Of a stretch of DNA of 64,000 nt, positions 25,404-34,457 are shown in pieces. The stretch is from Caballeronia novacaledonica (GTDB lineage Bacteria; Pseudomonadota; Gammaproteobacteria; Burkholderiales; Burkholderiaceae), in the NCBI RefSeq assembly GCF_900258035.1, contig NZ_OGTP01000001.1:744001-808000 (forward strand), written 5' to 3'. Position 1 is the stretch's first letter; each line of letters opens with the position of its first letter. The position numbers and the translations under genes were made by a program. Below the pieces are notes generated by a model. The model ran no database searches. It was not told the origin of the DNA and saw only the letters and a list, made by a program, of their open reading frames with translations.

Positions 25404-27926
25404 TCAACCGCACGCCCCGATTTCGCCGCATGCCGTGCAAAAGTCGCAGCCGTCCTTGCGGATCACTGCATTTGCACCGCACGTCGCGCATTTGCGGCCG
25501 TGCATCAGGGGAAGGCTATGCGAATCGATCTCGCCTCGCGCGATACCCTCGGATACCTCTTCGCGTTCATCGGCTATAGCTACAGGATGCGGCGTGCCAT
25601 CGGCATGCTTGCGCGCAAGCACGCGCGACGGTATCTGCTCTCCTTCTGCGTCGAGAAAACCGCGGCGATAAAGAATCTGCTGGATCGCATACGCTAGCGC
25701 CGCGACTTCCGAATCGTGCCAGCGCGGACTGCGATGTCCGTCGAGCCGTTCGACATCGCCGAGACGCACTTGGCCGCGATCCCACGACACCTTGCGCATG
25801 TCCTGCAGCGTGCGCGCCGCGAAGCCGCCGCGTGCGGCCAGTGACAGCGAACGCATCGTCGCGGTGATCCATTGCTGCGATTCGTCGCGCTGCCCCGTGG
25901 GAATGAAGAACTCGATGGGCCGCTCGATCGTCACATCCTCGCCGCCGATACGCCCCGTCACTTCGATGAACGACACCGCGAGATAAAGCGACTTCTTCCC
26001 CGCCTGCGTCAGAAACTCGACCTTCTCGATGATCGCGGGCAACGCCCCGCGCGGCCGATGATCGATCGCGATGCGCAACGGATCGAGATCGAGCTCGGGG
26101 TCCGGCGAATCGCTCGGCGTTTCGGCGGGCGTGACGGAAAGCACCGCGCCCAGCGTCTCGTTCGGCCGATACGTCGCGAGCCCCTTCAGTCCACGCCGCC
26201 ATGCCTCGAAATAGAGGTCCTGAAACTTGTCGAACGGATAATCGGCGGGCACGTTCACGGTCTTCGAAATCGACGTGTCGACGAACGGCTGCACGGCGGC
26301 CATCATCTCCATGTGATCGTGCGCGGACATCTCCAGTGCGCTGACGAAGTAATCGGGCAGCGCGTTCACGTCGCCGCCCATCTCGCGATAGAGCCGATAC
26401 GCATGATCTTCGACGGGAAAGGTCTGGCGCGAGCCGTCCGCCATGCGCTTCGTGCGTTGATAAGTCCACGAGAACGCGGGCTCGATGCCATTCGATGCGT
26501 TGTCCGCGAATGCGAGGCTCACGGTGCCCGTCGGCGCGATCGACAGCAGATGACTGTTGCGGATGCCGTGCTCGCGTATCGCGATCTTGATGTCATCGGG
26601 CAGGCGCGAGGCGAATGTGCCCTCTTCCAGATAACGCTTCGCATCGAAGAGCGGAAACTTGCCGCGCTCTTTCGCCAGCTCGACCGACGCGCGATACGCC
26701 TCGTCACGCATCGTGCGTGCGACGCGTATAGCGAAGTCGCGCCCTTCCTGCGCGTCATAGCGCAGGCCGAGCATCACGAGCGTATCGCCGAGACCCGTGA
26801 AGCCCACGCCGATACGGCGCTTCGCCGCCGCTTCGCGCGCCTGCTCTTCGAGCGGCCAGAGCGTGACGTCGAGCACGTCGTCGAGAAAGCGCACTTGCGT
26901 GCGCGTGGTGCGGGCAAGCGCGTCCCAGTCGAACGACGGCACGCCGCCGCGCATCTGCGCGAACGGATCGTGCACGAAGCGCGTGAGATTCAGCGGCCCG
27001 AGATTGCAGCAGCCGTAGGCAGGCAGCGGCTGCTCGCCGCATGGATTGGTCGCGCGGATCGATTCGACCGCGCGCAGATTGTTATCGTCGTTCATGCGCG
27101 ACATGAAGACGACGCCCGGCTCGGCCACGTCGTAAGTCGAGCGCATGATCGTGTTCCATACATCGCGGGCGCGCACCTCGCGATAAACCCACAGGCCGTC
27201 CTCGCGCTGATGCATGTCTTCCGCTGCGCGCTGCGCGGGCGAAGGCTCGGCCTTGTGCACGAGTTGCCATGTGCCGTCATCGGCGACGGCCTGCATGAAC
27301 TCGTCCGTCACCGCGACCGATACATTGAAATTGTTCCAGCGCCCTTTCGTATGTTTTGCGGCGATGAACTCCAGCAAGTCGGGATGCGAGCAATCGAGAA
27401 TGCCCATTTGCGCGCCGCGCCGCGAGCCCGCGCTTTCGACCGTGCGGCACGATGCATCGAACACGTCCATGTAGCTGCACGGACCCGATGCCGCCGAACC
27501 CGTCGAATGCACCCGCGCGCCGCGTGGACGAATCGCGGAAAAGTTATAGCCGACGCCGCCACCGCGACGCATCGTCTCGGCCGCCTGCAACAGCGCGACA
27601 TAGATGCCCGGCAAGCCGTTGCTGTCGGTGCCCTGTATAGCGTCGCCCACGGGCTGCACGAAGCAGTTGATGAGCGTCGCGTCGATGCCCGCGCCGGCCG
27701 CGCTCATGATGCGCCCCGCGCCGAGCGCACCGCGTGTGAAGTTATCGACGAACTCCGCTTCGATCTTCGCGCGCGTTTCCTTCGGCTCTGCAAGTGCGAC
27801 ACCGCGCGCCACGCGGCGATAGATATCTTCGACGCGCGTCTCGTCGCCCTTGGCATATTTTTCGAGCATCACGTCGATGGAAAACTGCTGCGGTGCGAGC
27901 GCAGTGCTGGGATTGTCTTCGGCCAT
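25404..27926 (-). CDS. nrdJ: Adenosylcobalamin-dependent ribonucleotide reductase (class II)
   Basis: 840 residues from the ATG giving MAEDNPSTALAPQQFSIDVM. It converts ribonucleotides to deoxyribonucleotides using a radical made from coenzyme B12. Visible motifs are TLINCFVQPVGD with the first redox Cys (about residue 88), MRRGGGVGYNFSAIRPRGA, SRRGAQMGILDCSHPD, the active-site NPCGEQPLPAYGCCNLGPLN and LLSIAPTGTVSLAFADNASN. The C-terminus CATCGANAVIRKDGCDFCTA has paired CxxC motifs, probably zinc-binding. No cobalamin riboswitch precedes it. A more upstream in-frame start has no family similarity. Confidence 0.95.
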   Translation of the reverse strand: MAEDNPSTALAPQQFSIDVMLEKYAKGDETRVEDIYRRVARGVALAEPKETRAKIEAEFVDNFTRGALGAGRIMSAAGAGIDATLINCFVQPVGDAIQGTDSNGLPGIYVALLQAAETMRRGGGVGYNFSAIRPRGARVHSTGSAASGPCSYMDVFDASCRTVESAGSRRGAQMGILDCSHPDLLEFIAAKHTKGRWNNFNVSVAVTDEFMQAVADDGTWQLVHKAEPSPAQRAAEDMHQREDGLWVYREVRARDVWNTIMRSTYDVAEPGVVFMSRMNDDNNLRAVESIRATNPCGEQPLPAYGCCNLGPLNLTRFVHDPFAQMRGGVPSFDWDALARTTRTQVRFLDDVLDVTLWPLEEQAREAAAKRRIGVGFTGLGDTLVMLGLRYDAQEGRDFAIRVARTMRDEAYRASVELAKERGKFPLFDAKRYLEEGTFASRLPDDIKIAIREHGIRNSHLLSIAPTGTVSLAFADNASNGIEPAFSWTYQRTKRMADGSRQTFPVEDHAYRLYREMGGDVNALPDYFVSALEMSAHDHMEMMAAVQPFVDTSISKTVNVPADYPFDKFQDLYFEAWRRGLKGLATYRPNETLGAVLSVTPAETPSDSPDPELDLDPLRIAIDHRPRGALPAIIEKVEFLTQAGKKSLYLAVSFIEVTGRIGGEDVTIERPIEFFIPTGQRDESQQWITATMRSLSLAARGGFAARTLQDMRKVSWDRGQVRLGDVERLDGHRSPRWHDSEVAALAYAIQQILYRRGFLDAEGEQIPSRVLARKHADGTPHPVAIADEREEVSEGIARGEIDSHSLPLMHGRKCATCGANAVIRKDGCDFCTACGEIGACG

Positions 27927-28099
27927 GTCGGGAAATCCTTTGATTGCTGAGCCTCGCGCGATGGGGTCGGAAGCATCCGGCGCGCGCTGGCGTGAAGTGC
28001 CGCAAAGGGAATGCCCGACGATAGCGCGATTTCTCCGCGCTCGCCATCGACCCGTTAAACTCGTCTGATCGAAACCCAAGCTATCAGCCGACCCTACGC

Positions 28100-28642
28100 A
28101 TGAATTCGCGTCATCCGCCGCTCTTCGGCATTTCGGGCCGCTCGGGCCAAGGCAAGACCACGTTGATCGAAGCGCTGCTGCCGTGGCTGCGCGCACGCGG
28201 CATCACGGTCAACGTCATCAAGCACAGTCATCATTCGATCGAACTGGAGCCGCCGGGCAAGGACAGTGCGCGCTTTCGCCGCGCGGGCGCCGGGGAAGTG
28301 CTGATCGCATCGCCTTACCGCTATGCGATCGTGCACGAACTGAACGGCGACGACGAGCCGCCGCTCATCGAACTGGCCGCGCGCCTGTCGCACGCGGACC
28401 TCGTGATCGTCGAGGGATTCGCGCGTGAAGCGATGCCCCGGCTCGAAGTCGTGCGGCCCTCGGCCGGCCGCGATCCGCTCTACAAGACCGACGTGGACAT
28501 AGTTGCAATCGCAACCGATGACGCCGCCGCGATCGAGTCGAGCTTGCCGAAGCTCGATCTGAACGACATCGCGAGCATCGGCGCTTTCATCTGCGATCGC
28601 GTGGGCATCGTGCTGAACGATCAGCTTTCGGCGAGACCGTGA
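28100..28642 (+). CDS. mobB: Molybdopterin-guanine dinucleotide biosynthesis adaptor MobB
   Basis: 180 residues starting [20 protein letters not shown]. The P-loop GRSGQGKTT is at about residues 13-21; then [40 protein letters not shown] and [20 protein letters not shown] are typical MobB. The protein binds GTP and assists MobA in attaching GMP to molybdopterin. It is separated from nrdJ by a 173-base divergent region. Its 3' end overlaps the convergent DUF2783 gene by 22 bases. Confidence 0.92.
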   Translation: MNSRHPPLFGISGRSGQGKTTLIEALLPWLRARGITVNVIKHSHHSIELEPPGKDSARFRRAGAGEVLIASPYRYAIVHELNGDDEPPLIELAARLSHADLVIVEGFAREAMPRLEVVRPSAGRDPLYKTDVDIVAIATDDAAAIESSLPKLDLNDIASIGAFICDRVGIVLNDQLSARP

Positions 28643-28833
28643 CGCGCCATCGCCAGCGCTTCTTTCAATACATCGTTATCGCCGATGTGATTCGCGAGCA
28701 GCAACACGAGCTTTGCGTTGAGCATCTGGCTCGCTTCGTCGGAGAGTCCGTTGTGCGTGTCGATGAGGCGCTCGTAGAACGCGTCGTGATCCGCGATATT
28801 CAGTTCGAGATTGAGCTTCATACGATTCATCAT
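28621..28833 (-). CDS. DUF2783 domain protein
   Basis: 70 residues: [20 protein letters not shown], then [20 protein letters not shown] and [15 protein letters not shown]2783 proteins are small helical partners usually found next to an FAD monooxygenase of the MhpA type. That is the case here: its ATG overlaps the monooxygenase stop (ATGATG/TGA), so the two are coupled. Function is unknown. It converges on mobB. Confidence 0.85.
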   Translation of the reverse strand: MMNRMKLNLELNIADHDAFYERLIDTHNGLSDEASQMLNAKLVLLLANHIGDNDVLKEALAMARHGLAES

Positions 28834-30509
28834 CCGTTGCAGGTTGCACGTTTGACCGCAGCCGCGACCGATGCGGCGTCGAAGGCGCGCCAGCGCGCGC
28901 AGACGTGTTGATCGGGACGCAGCAGATAGAACGTGCCGGGCCGTGCATCGAAGCGATGCGCGACCATGCCTTCCATGTCCTCGATCACGGTCACGCCGGG
29001 CACCGTGCATGTCATGCCGCGCGGCACGACGATCAGCGCGCGCACCGGCAACGGCGCTTTCGCCAACGCCGCGAGGCTTTGCGCGCACACGTCGGGGCCG
29101 TGACCCAGTCCGCAGAAATAGATGCCCGTGAACGCGCCGCCGTGCGTCTGAGGCAGGAGCCATGCATCGCGGTCATCGACGCGCACCGGCGCATCCACGC
29201 ATGGTGCGCCGGGAATCATCGTGCAATTGAAGGCGTCGCCGGTTGCATCGGGTGTATTGAGCGTCGAGTCGCGCAGCACCGCGGGCACGGAAAGCCGCCC
29301 GCTGTTCGCCATGCGCCGCGCGAATGCGCAGTCCTTCGCGAGATTCAGCGTCGCGTCGCGAAAGAGGCGTGATACCGCGCTCTTCGGCGTGATGAAGTCG
29401 GTGGCACGCGTCGAGTTGAGGATGTTTTCGTCGGCGGCGTATTCGCGTTCGGACGCGTAGGTATCGAGCAGCGCGTGCGGTGCATCGCCGTTCACCACGA
29501 GCTTCAGCTTCCACGCGAGATTGTCCGCGTCCTGCACGCCGCTGTTCGCGCCGCGCGCGCCGAACGGCGACACGCCATGCGCCGAATCGCCCGCGAAAAT
29601 GATGCGCCCATGCCTGAAGCTATCCATGCGCAGGCACGAGAACGTGTACACGCTCACCCATTCCAGTTCGAATTCCGCGTCTTCGCCGAGCAGCGCCTTC
29701 ACGCGCGGAATCACGCGTTCCGGCTCTTTCTCCGCGACGGGGTCCGCATCCCAGCCGAGCTGAAAATCGATGCGCCATACGTTGTCCGGCTGACGATGCA
29801 GCAGCACCGACTGATTGCGATGAAACGGCGGATCGAACCAGAACCAGCGCTCGGTCGGAAACGGCGCCTTCATCTTCACATCGGCGATCAGGAAGCGATC
29901 CTTGAACGTGCGGCCGTGGCTGTCGAGACCGAGGCATTTGCGCATCGGGCTGCGCGCGCCATCGGCGGCCACGACGTATTGCGCCTTGAGCGAATAGCTG
30001 CCATCGGGCGTTTCGACCTGCAGTTCGACGTGATCTTCATGCTGCGTCACGCCGGTCACGTTGCTCTTCCAGCGCAATTGCAGCGGCTCCATCTGCATCG
30101 CGCGTTCGGCGAGAAAGCCTTCGACGTAGTACTGCTGCAAGTTGATGAACGCGGGCCGCGAATGCCCCGTCTCCGGCAAGAGATTGAACGTGTAGACGAG
30201 GTCGTCATGCAGAAACACCTTGCCGACATTCCAGCTCACGCCCTTCTCGATCATCCGTTCGCCGCAGCCGAGGCGATCGAAGATCTCCAGCGTGCGCTTG
30301 GCGAAGCAGATCGCACGCGAGCCCGTCGACACCGTGTCGTCGTTGTCGAGCAGCACGGTGCGCACGCCCTGCTGCGCGAGATCGATGGCCGTCGCAAGGC
30401 CAACCGGACCGGCGCCTATCACGGCAACGGGATAAGGCGATGACGCGGGCGCATCGTGCTCGGGCGCGCGCTCGTATTCGAAACGCAGAGTGGCGTAGTT
30501 CACGGACAT
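28830..30509 (-). CDS. FAD-dependent aromatic hydroxylase (MhpA/PheA-like)
   Basis: 559 residues. FAD-binding motifs are VAVIGAGPVGLATAIDLAQQ at the N-terminus, VVAADGARSPMRKCLG, and IIFAGDSAHGVSPFGARGAN. The C-terminal 150 residues have a thioredoxin-like part ending YLLRPDQHVCARWRAFDAAS, as in 3-(3-hydroxyphenyl)propionate hydroxylases and related flavoprotein phenol hydroxylases. It probably hydroxylates an aromatic acid or phenol with NAD(P)H and O2. The downstream DUF2783 gene is co-transcribed. The nearby IclR gene may regulate it. The substrate cannot be deduced. GGAGA precedes the ATG. Confidence 0.87.
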   Translation of the reverse strand: MSVNYATLRFEYERAPEHDAPASSPYPVAVIGAGPVGLATAIDLAQQGVRTVLLDNDDTVSTGSRAICFAKRTLEIFDRLGCGERMIEKGVSWNVGKVFLHDDLVYTFNLLPETGHSRPAFINLQQYYVEGFLAERAMQMEPLQLRWKSNVTGVTQHEDHVELQVETPDGSYSLKAQYVVAADGARSPMRKCLGLDSHGRTFKDRFLIADVKMKAPFPTERWFWFDPPFHRNQSVLLHRQPDNVWRIDFQLGWDADPVAEKEPERVIPRVKALLGEDAEFELEWVSVYTFSCLRMDSFRHGRIIFAGDSAHGVSPFGARGANSGVQDADNLAWKLKLVVNGDAPHALLDTYASEREYAADENILNSTRATDFITPKSAVSRLFRDATLNLAKDCAFARRMANSGRLSVPAVLRDSTLNTPDATGDAFNCTMIPGAPCVDAPVRVDDRDAWLLPQTHGGAFTGIYFCGLGHGPDVCAQSLAALAKAPLPVRALIVVPRGMTCTVPGVTVIEDMEGMVAHRFDARPGTFYLLRPDQHVCARWRAFDAASVAAAVKRATCNG

Positions 30510-30585
30510 TCGATCGTCTCCATCGTCGAGCCTCGTCGTCTTCGGCTCGGGCGCGAATCGCTTCGCTTTCGGTTAGCTGTTTATT

Positions 30586-30613
30586 ATTGTACAAGTCGTT
30601 TTATATTGTTGAA
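30586..30613 (-). promoter_or_regulatory. Candidate promoter with palindrome for the FAD hydroxylase gene
   Basis: On the minus strand TTCAAC and TACAAT are spaced by 16 bases, a fair sigma-70 match in an AT-rich patch about 75 bases before the start codon. The -10 box overlaps the perfect palindrome TTGTACAA (30587-30594), a possible regulator site. No regulator is assigned. Confidence 0.45.
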
Positions 30614-30761
30614 TTTAGGTTTACCCGTATGCGCTCGTGCTGAATCGGGCACTTACATCCGCTTACAAGCTCGCGCGACGACTTTTGAAGGGTAGGCGCG
30701 TTCAAGGGACACGGCAGGAGAACGCCGTGAATTCCCTATGAACATTGAAGGATGAAAACCT

Positions 30762-30977
30762 ATGAAAGCGAAAGCTTCACTGATGCTGGTCAGCGCGATG
30801 ACCGCGGGCGCGCTGTTGTCGGGGTGTGTCGTCGAACCTGCACGGCCGCCGCAGCCCGCGCCCGTGGCGGAGGTCATGCCGCCGCCGCCCGCGACGGGTT
30901 ATCGCTGGGCGAAGGGGCACTATCGATGGGAAGGCAACCACTGGCAGTGGGTGCCGGGGCACTGGCGGCCGGTGTGA
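30762..30977 (+). CDS. Small YXWGXW-type lipoprotein
   Basis: 71 residues. A lipoprotein signal (MKAKASLMLVSAMTAGALLS-GC) puts the acylated Cys at position 22. A proline-rich linker follows, then the aromatic repeat YRWAKGHYRWEGNHWQWVPG, typical of the YXWGXW repeat proteins frequent in Burkholderia. It is expected at the outer membrane. Role unknown; some members are stress-induced. AAGGA precedes the ATG. Confidence 0.85.
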   Translation: MKAKASLMLVSAMTAGALLSGCVVEPARPPQPAPVAEVMPPPPATGYRWAKGHYRWEGNHWQWVPGHWRPV

Positions 30978-30991
30978 GCGTCAGGCTTTCA

Positions 30992-31774
30992 TCAGACGGC
31001 GACGAAGCCGAGCATCTTCGATACGCGCCCGGCGCATGCGTGTAGCGCGTTCGCGATGCCGCCATTCCAGGCGCCGTCGAACGAGCCGCTCGGTCCGATC
31101 GCCGTGATCGCGAGCACGATATTGCGCGTGTGGTCGAACACCGGCGCGCTCATGGCGCTGATGCCGGCGACCGGTTCGTCGATCGCTCGCGCGATGCCGT
31201 GCGCGCGCACTTCGGCGAGCATCGCGTCGATCTGCGCGCGCGTGTAGTTACGACGCTCTGCGCCGGTCTGCAACGCGCCCGCGCGCTCGACCGCAACGAG
31301 CGCATCGACGGTCATCGGCGGCAGATACGCGGCGAATGCGCGGCCCGTTGCGGTCTGAAGCAGCGACATCACCGTGCCCGTGCGCATCGTCACGTGGATG
31401 GGCACGCTCGCCTGCTGGATGTGCACGATCGTCGGTCCATAACTGCCCGCGCTCGCGAGCGCGACCGTATGCTCGATGCGCGGCGTCATGTTCGCCACTT
31501 CCGCGATCGCGAGACGCACCGGATCGACACGTTGCAGACTGATCAGCCCCATTTGCAATGCGAACGGGCCGAGCTCGTAACGGCCCGTCGCGGCGTCCTG
31601 CTGAATCAGGCCGAGATTGCCGTACGACACGAGATACGGATGTGCCTTCGCCGACGGCATGCCCGCCTTCTTCGCGAGATCGCCGAGCAGCATCGGGCCG
31701 CCATGATCCACCAGCGCACGCAAGAGCGCGCCCCCGACTTCGATCGATTGAATTCCCCGGCGCACAGCACTCAT
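30992..31774 (-). CDS. IclR family transcriptional regulator
   Basis: 260 residues. The N-terminal winged helix includes GIQSIEVGGALLRALVDHGG and MLLGDLAKKAGMPSAKAHPY; the C-terminal effector domain has RTGTVMSLLQTATGRAFAAY and ISAMSAPVFDHTRNIVLAIT. IclR proteins regulate catabolic operons, often for aromatic acids. A target could be the FAD hydroxylase unit at 28.6-30.5 kb, which is on the same strand downstream, or the divergent genes; neither is shown. It converges with the YXWGXW gene. Confidence 0.88.
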   Translation of the reverse strand: MSAVRRGIQSIEVGGALLRALVDHGGPMLLGDLAKKAGMPSAKAHPYLVSYGNLGLIQQDAATGRYELGPFALQMGLISLQRVDPVRLAIAEVANMTPRIEHTVALASAGSYGPTIVHIQQASVPIHVTMRTGTVMSLLQTATGRAFAAYLPPMTVDALVAVERAGALQTGAERRNYTRAQIDAMLAEVRAHGIARAIDEPVAGISAMSAPVFDHTRNIVLAITAIGPSGSFDGAWNGGIANALHACAGRVSKMLGFVAV

Positions 31775-31826
31775 GCCTGACCTTTTGTCGTTGTCGATGA
31801 TGCGCGCGATGATAACCGCACTTGCA

Positions 31827-32336
31827 TCATGACTTGGGTCCGAGCCGTTCGATCAGTTCGCGATGCTGCGGATAGCGTGCTTCCAGCGCGCCCGGCGCGG
31901 CAAGTTCGAACTCGCTGAACTCGAAGCCCGGCGCGACCGTGCAGCCGACGAGCGCCGCGCCGTCCTTGTCGTGACATTCGGCCGCGAACCAGTCGCCCGC
32001 TTTGACGACCGCCTGGAACACCGTATCCGCATGGTCGAGCGCGTTGCCGAGACGATGCGTGACGAGCGCGCCGTTCGCATCGAGCACGTGCACGTCGATG
32101 GAATCGCCTGCATGGAAATGCCAGATTTCGTCAGAGCGAATGCGATGCCATGCGGAATGGGCGCCGTCGCAGAGCAGGAAATAGATCGCGGTCGATGCGG
32201 CGCGCAATTCGCTTTCGTTTTCGCGCGTGACGTTGCCGCTCGCGCGATACGTCTCGCGGAAGAATCCGCCTTCGGGATGCGGTTCGAGCTTCAGCCGCGC
32301 GATCAATTCACGGCTGTCGATGCGTGTGCGGTGCAT
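31827..32336 (-). CDS. Cupin family protein (DUF985)
   Basis: 169 residues from the ATG giving MHRTRIDSRELIARLKLEPH. The hallmark PEGGFFRETYRA is followed by STAIYFLLCDGAHSAWHRIR and DEIWHFHAGDSIDVHVL, the cupin core with the likely metal ligands His. It is about normal length for DUF985 cupins, whose role is unknown; some members are thought to bind sugars or act as epimerase-like proteins. It is divergent from the solute-binding-like gene. Confidence 0.83.
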   Translation of the reverse strand: MHRTRIDSRELIARLKLEPHPEGGFFRETYRASGNVTRENESELRAASTAIYFLLCDGAHSAWHRIRSDEIWHFHAGDSIDVHVLDANGALVTHRLGNALDHADTVFQAVVKAGDWFAAECHDKDGAALVGCTVAPGFEFSEFELAAPGALEARYPQHRELIERLGPKS

Positions 32337-32425
32337 GTCGTTCCTTTGCCAGAGCGGTTGCGGTTCGCGTATTCTGCATCGGATTGCTGGTGCGGCCACT
32401 TCCCTTCATTCAATCGACGGACACC

Positions 32426-33163
32426 ATGACTCTTTCCTCTTCCTTGCTGAACGCCTTCGTGCCGACGGGCACGCTGCGCGCATCGATCAATCTCGGCAAT
32501 CCGATTCTCGCGCACCGGACCGGCAGCGGCGAGCCGGGCGGCGTATCGGTGGATATCGCGCGCGAACTCGCATCGCGGCTCGGCGTGCCGGTCGCGTTCA
32601 CGTCGTTCGAGCGGGCTGCGGAATCCGTCGAAACCGTCACGAACGACGGCGCCGACATCGGCTTTTTCGCGATCGATCCGCTGCGCGGCGCGGGAATCGC
32701 GTTCACCGCAGCTTACGTGCTGATCGAAGGCTGCTATCTCGTGCGCGATGCGTCGCCGCTCACGCGCAACGAAGATGTCGATCGCGAAGGCAACCGCATC
32801 ATGGTCGGCACGGGCAGCGCATACGATCTCTTTCTCACGCGCGAGATCAAGCATGCGCAGATCGTGCGCACGGCGTCGTCGCAAACGGTGGTCGACGAAT
32901 TTCTGCGCGACAACCTCGAAGTCGCGGCGGGCGTGAAGCAGCAACTCGAAGCCGACGCGGCGCGCACGCCCGGCGTGCGCCTTCTCGACGGACGTTTCAT
33001 GGTGATCCAGCAGGCGATGGGCCTGCCGAAGGCTCGCGGCGACGAAGCCGCGCGCTATCTGCGCGATTTCGTCGAGGATGTGAAGCGCTCCGGCTTCGTC
33101 GCCGAAGCGCTCGCGCGGCACGGCATCAAGGGCGCATCGGTCGCACCGGCCGAGTCGAACTGA
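32426..33163 (+). CDS. Family 3 solute-binding-like protein lacking a signal peptide
   Basis: 245 residues starting MTLSSSLLNAFVPTGTLRAS. The bilobal amino-acid-binding fold is suggested by GVSVDIARELASRLGVPVAF, IGFFAIDPLRGAGIAFTAAY, VGTGSAYDLFLTREI and RGDEAARYLRDFVEDVKRSG. Unlike normal members it has no export signal at this start; an upstream in-frame GTG would add a weakly hydrophobic segment that overlaps the cupin 5' end. It may act in the cytoplasm or as an enzyme-like sensor. No ABC permease genes are adjacent. A GNAT acetyltransferase gene follows after 10 bases. Confidence 0.75.
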   Translation: MTLSSSLLNAFVPTGTLRASINLGNPILAHRTGSGEPGGVSVDIARELASRLGVPVAFTSFERAAESVETVTNDGADIGFFAIDPLRGAGIAFTAAYVLIEGCYLVRDASPLTRNEDVDREGNRIMVGTGSAYDLFLTREIKHAQIVRTASSQTVVDEFLRDNLEVAAGVKQQLEADAARTPGVRLLDGRFMVIQQAMGLPKARGDEAARYLRDFVEDVKRSGFVAEALARHGIKGASVAPAESN

Positions 33164-33173
33164 CCGGTCCGAC

Positions 33174-33596
33174 ATGAACACGGATGTCACCCTCGCCGTC
33201 ACCGACTGGATCGACGCGACCTTCGAGCAGGACGTCGCGGGTGGCCTCGCCGCATTCAATCGCGCGCGGCTCGGCTCGAGCCATCAGCGCGATCTCGCCG
33301 TGTCGCTGTATCGGGACGACGATTTTCTCGGCGGCCTCGCGGGCTACACCGCGTGGGACTGGCTCTTCGTGAAATGGCTGTGGATACGCGAGGACGCGCG
33401 CGGCTCCGGTCTCGGCGCACGCGCGCTCCAGGCCGCCGAAAACGAGGCAAGAAAACGCGGTTGCCGTGCGGCCTGGCTCGACACGGTCAACCCCGCGGCG
33501 CGCGCGCTTTACGCGCGCTGCGGCTACGAGACTTTCGGCGAAATCGCCGATTTTCACGCCGGCCACGCGCGCTATTTCATGCAGAAACGGTTCTAG
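33174..33596 (+). CDS. GNAT family N-acetyltransferase
   Basis: 140 residues. The acetyl-CoA pyrophosphate loop reads REDARGSGLGARALQAAENE, and the fold is completed by AWLDTVNPAARALYARCGYE and TFGEIADFHAGHARYFMQKR. The strand WDWLFVKWLWIREDARG is the central sheet. The substrate is not deducible. It probably forms a two-gene unit with the solute-binding-like gene ahead of it. It converges with the DJ-1/PfpI gene. Confidence 0.87.
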   Translation: MNTDVTLAVTDWIDATFEQDVAGGLAAFNRARLGSSHQRDLAVSLYRDDDFLGGLAGYTAWDWLFVKWLWIREDARGSGLGARALQAAENEARKRGCRAAWLDTVNPAARALYARCGYETFGEIADFHAGHARYFMQKRF

Positions 33597-33603
33597 GCCT
33601 TTG

Positions 33604-33661
33604 GCGTTTTGCATTGCGCATGCATTGAACCATTTTGCATCTTGCGTTTTGCATTACGCAT
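33604..33661. repeat. Pair of 18-base direct repeats in a convergent intergenic region
   Basis: GCGTTTTGCATTGCGCAT and GCGTTTTGCATTACGCAT differ by one base and start 40 bases apart; a third TTTTGCAT lies between them. The second copy covers the PfpI stop codon. The region is AT-richer than its surroundings. Confidence 0.6.
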
Positions 33662-34343
33662 TCGATCCGAGCCGCTCCGCCACGCGCGCCGCGACCGTGC
33701 GGCGCTCCGCCAGCGATGCCGCGCCGCGCTTGCGAGCATCGCTTACAACGGATTCGGGCGCGTGCGCCGGATCGCCCGAATCGAAGGGTGGCGCGGGCGC
33801 GTATTCCATCTGCAACTGAATCACTCGCGCTTCGTGTTCGCCGACGAGTTCGGCCGCCAGCGTCAACGCGAAATCGATCCCCGCCGTGATGCCGCCGCCC
33901 GTGAACACGTTGCCGTCGCGCACGACGCGTCCTTGCACCGGCGTAGCGCCCAGTTCCGTGAGCAGTTCGTGATACGCCCAGTGCGTCGTCGCGCGTTTGC
34001 CACGGAGCAGGCCCGCCGCGCCGAGCACGAGCGATCCCGTGCACACCGACGTCACGTAGCGCGCGCCCGCCGCCTGCCTGCGAAGGAACGCGAGCGTTTC
34101 CTCGTCCTCCATCAGATCGCCGACGCCCGCGCCGCCCGGCACGCAGAGCACGTCGAGCGCGGGGCAATCGGCGTAAGTCGCATCCGGCGTCAGGATCATG
34201 CCGGCGCTCGATTTCACCGGCTCGCGCGTCTTCCAGACGAGATGCACCTTCGCGTCGGGCATCGACGCGAAAACGTCGTAGGGGCCGGTCATGTCGAGTT
34301 GCTGCACGCGCGGGAACAGCAACAGGCCGATGTGTAGCGTCAT
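33654..34343 (-). CDS. DJ-1/PfpI family protein (isonitrile-hydratase-like)
   Basis: 229 residues. MTLHIGLLLFPRVQQLDMTG opens the fold; the nucleophile elbow is SVCTGSLVLGAAGLLRGKRA with the reactive Cys, then THWAYHELL and FTGGGITAGIDFALTLAAEL. This pattern is that of the isonitrile hydratase/ThiJ subgroup. The actual substrate is unknown. It is divergent from a GlxA-type regulator that carries the same kind of domain. The start has AAGGAG nine bases upstream. Confidence 0.85.
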   Translation of the reverse strand: MTLHIGLLLFPRVQQLDMTGPYDVFASMPDAKVHLVWKTREPVKSSAGMILTPDATYADCPALDVLCVPGGAGVGDLMEDEETLAFLRRQAAGARYVTSVCTGSLVLGAAGLLRGKRATTHWAYHELLTELGATPVQGRVVRDGNVFTGGGITAGIDFALTLAAELVGEHEARVIQLQMEYAPAPPFDSGDPAHAPESVVSDARKRGAASLAERRTVAARVAERLGSNA

Positions 34344-34457
34344 CGTCTTCTCCTTGGTCGATCATATGCAATGGACGAACCGATCCTACGCCGCTACGCT
34401 ATGGCGAAGTTGACACAGAACCCACGTTTTCCGCCAATCGCGCTTCGGGAGACCGCC

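Noticed and set aside
25872..27950. 692-codon open frame opposite nrdJ
   Set aside because: Antisense shadow; low-complexity Arg-rich translation, while the minus-strand frame is a well-conserved enzyme.
31941..32336. Cupin-like His motif considered as an oxalate decarboxylase
   Set aside because: The PEGGFFRETY signature is of the DUF985 family and the metal-site pattern differs.
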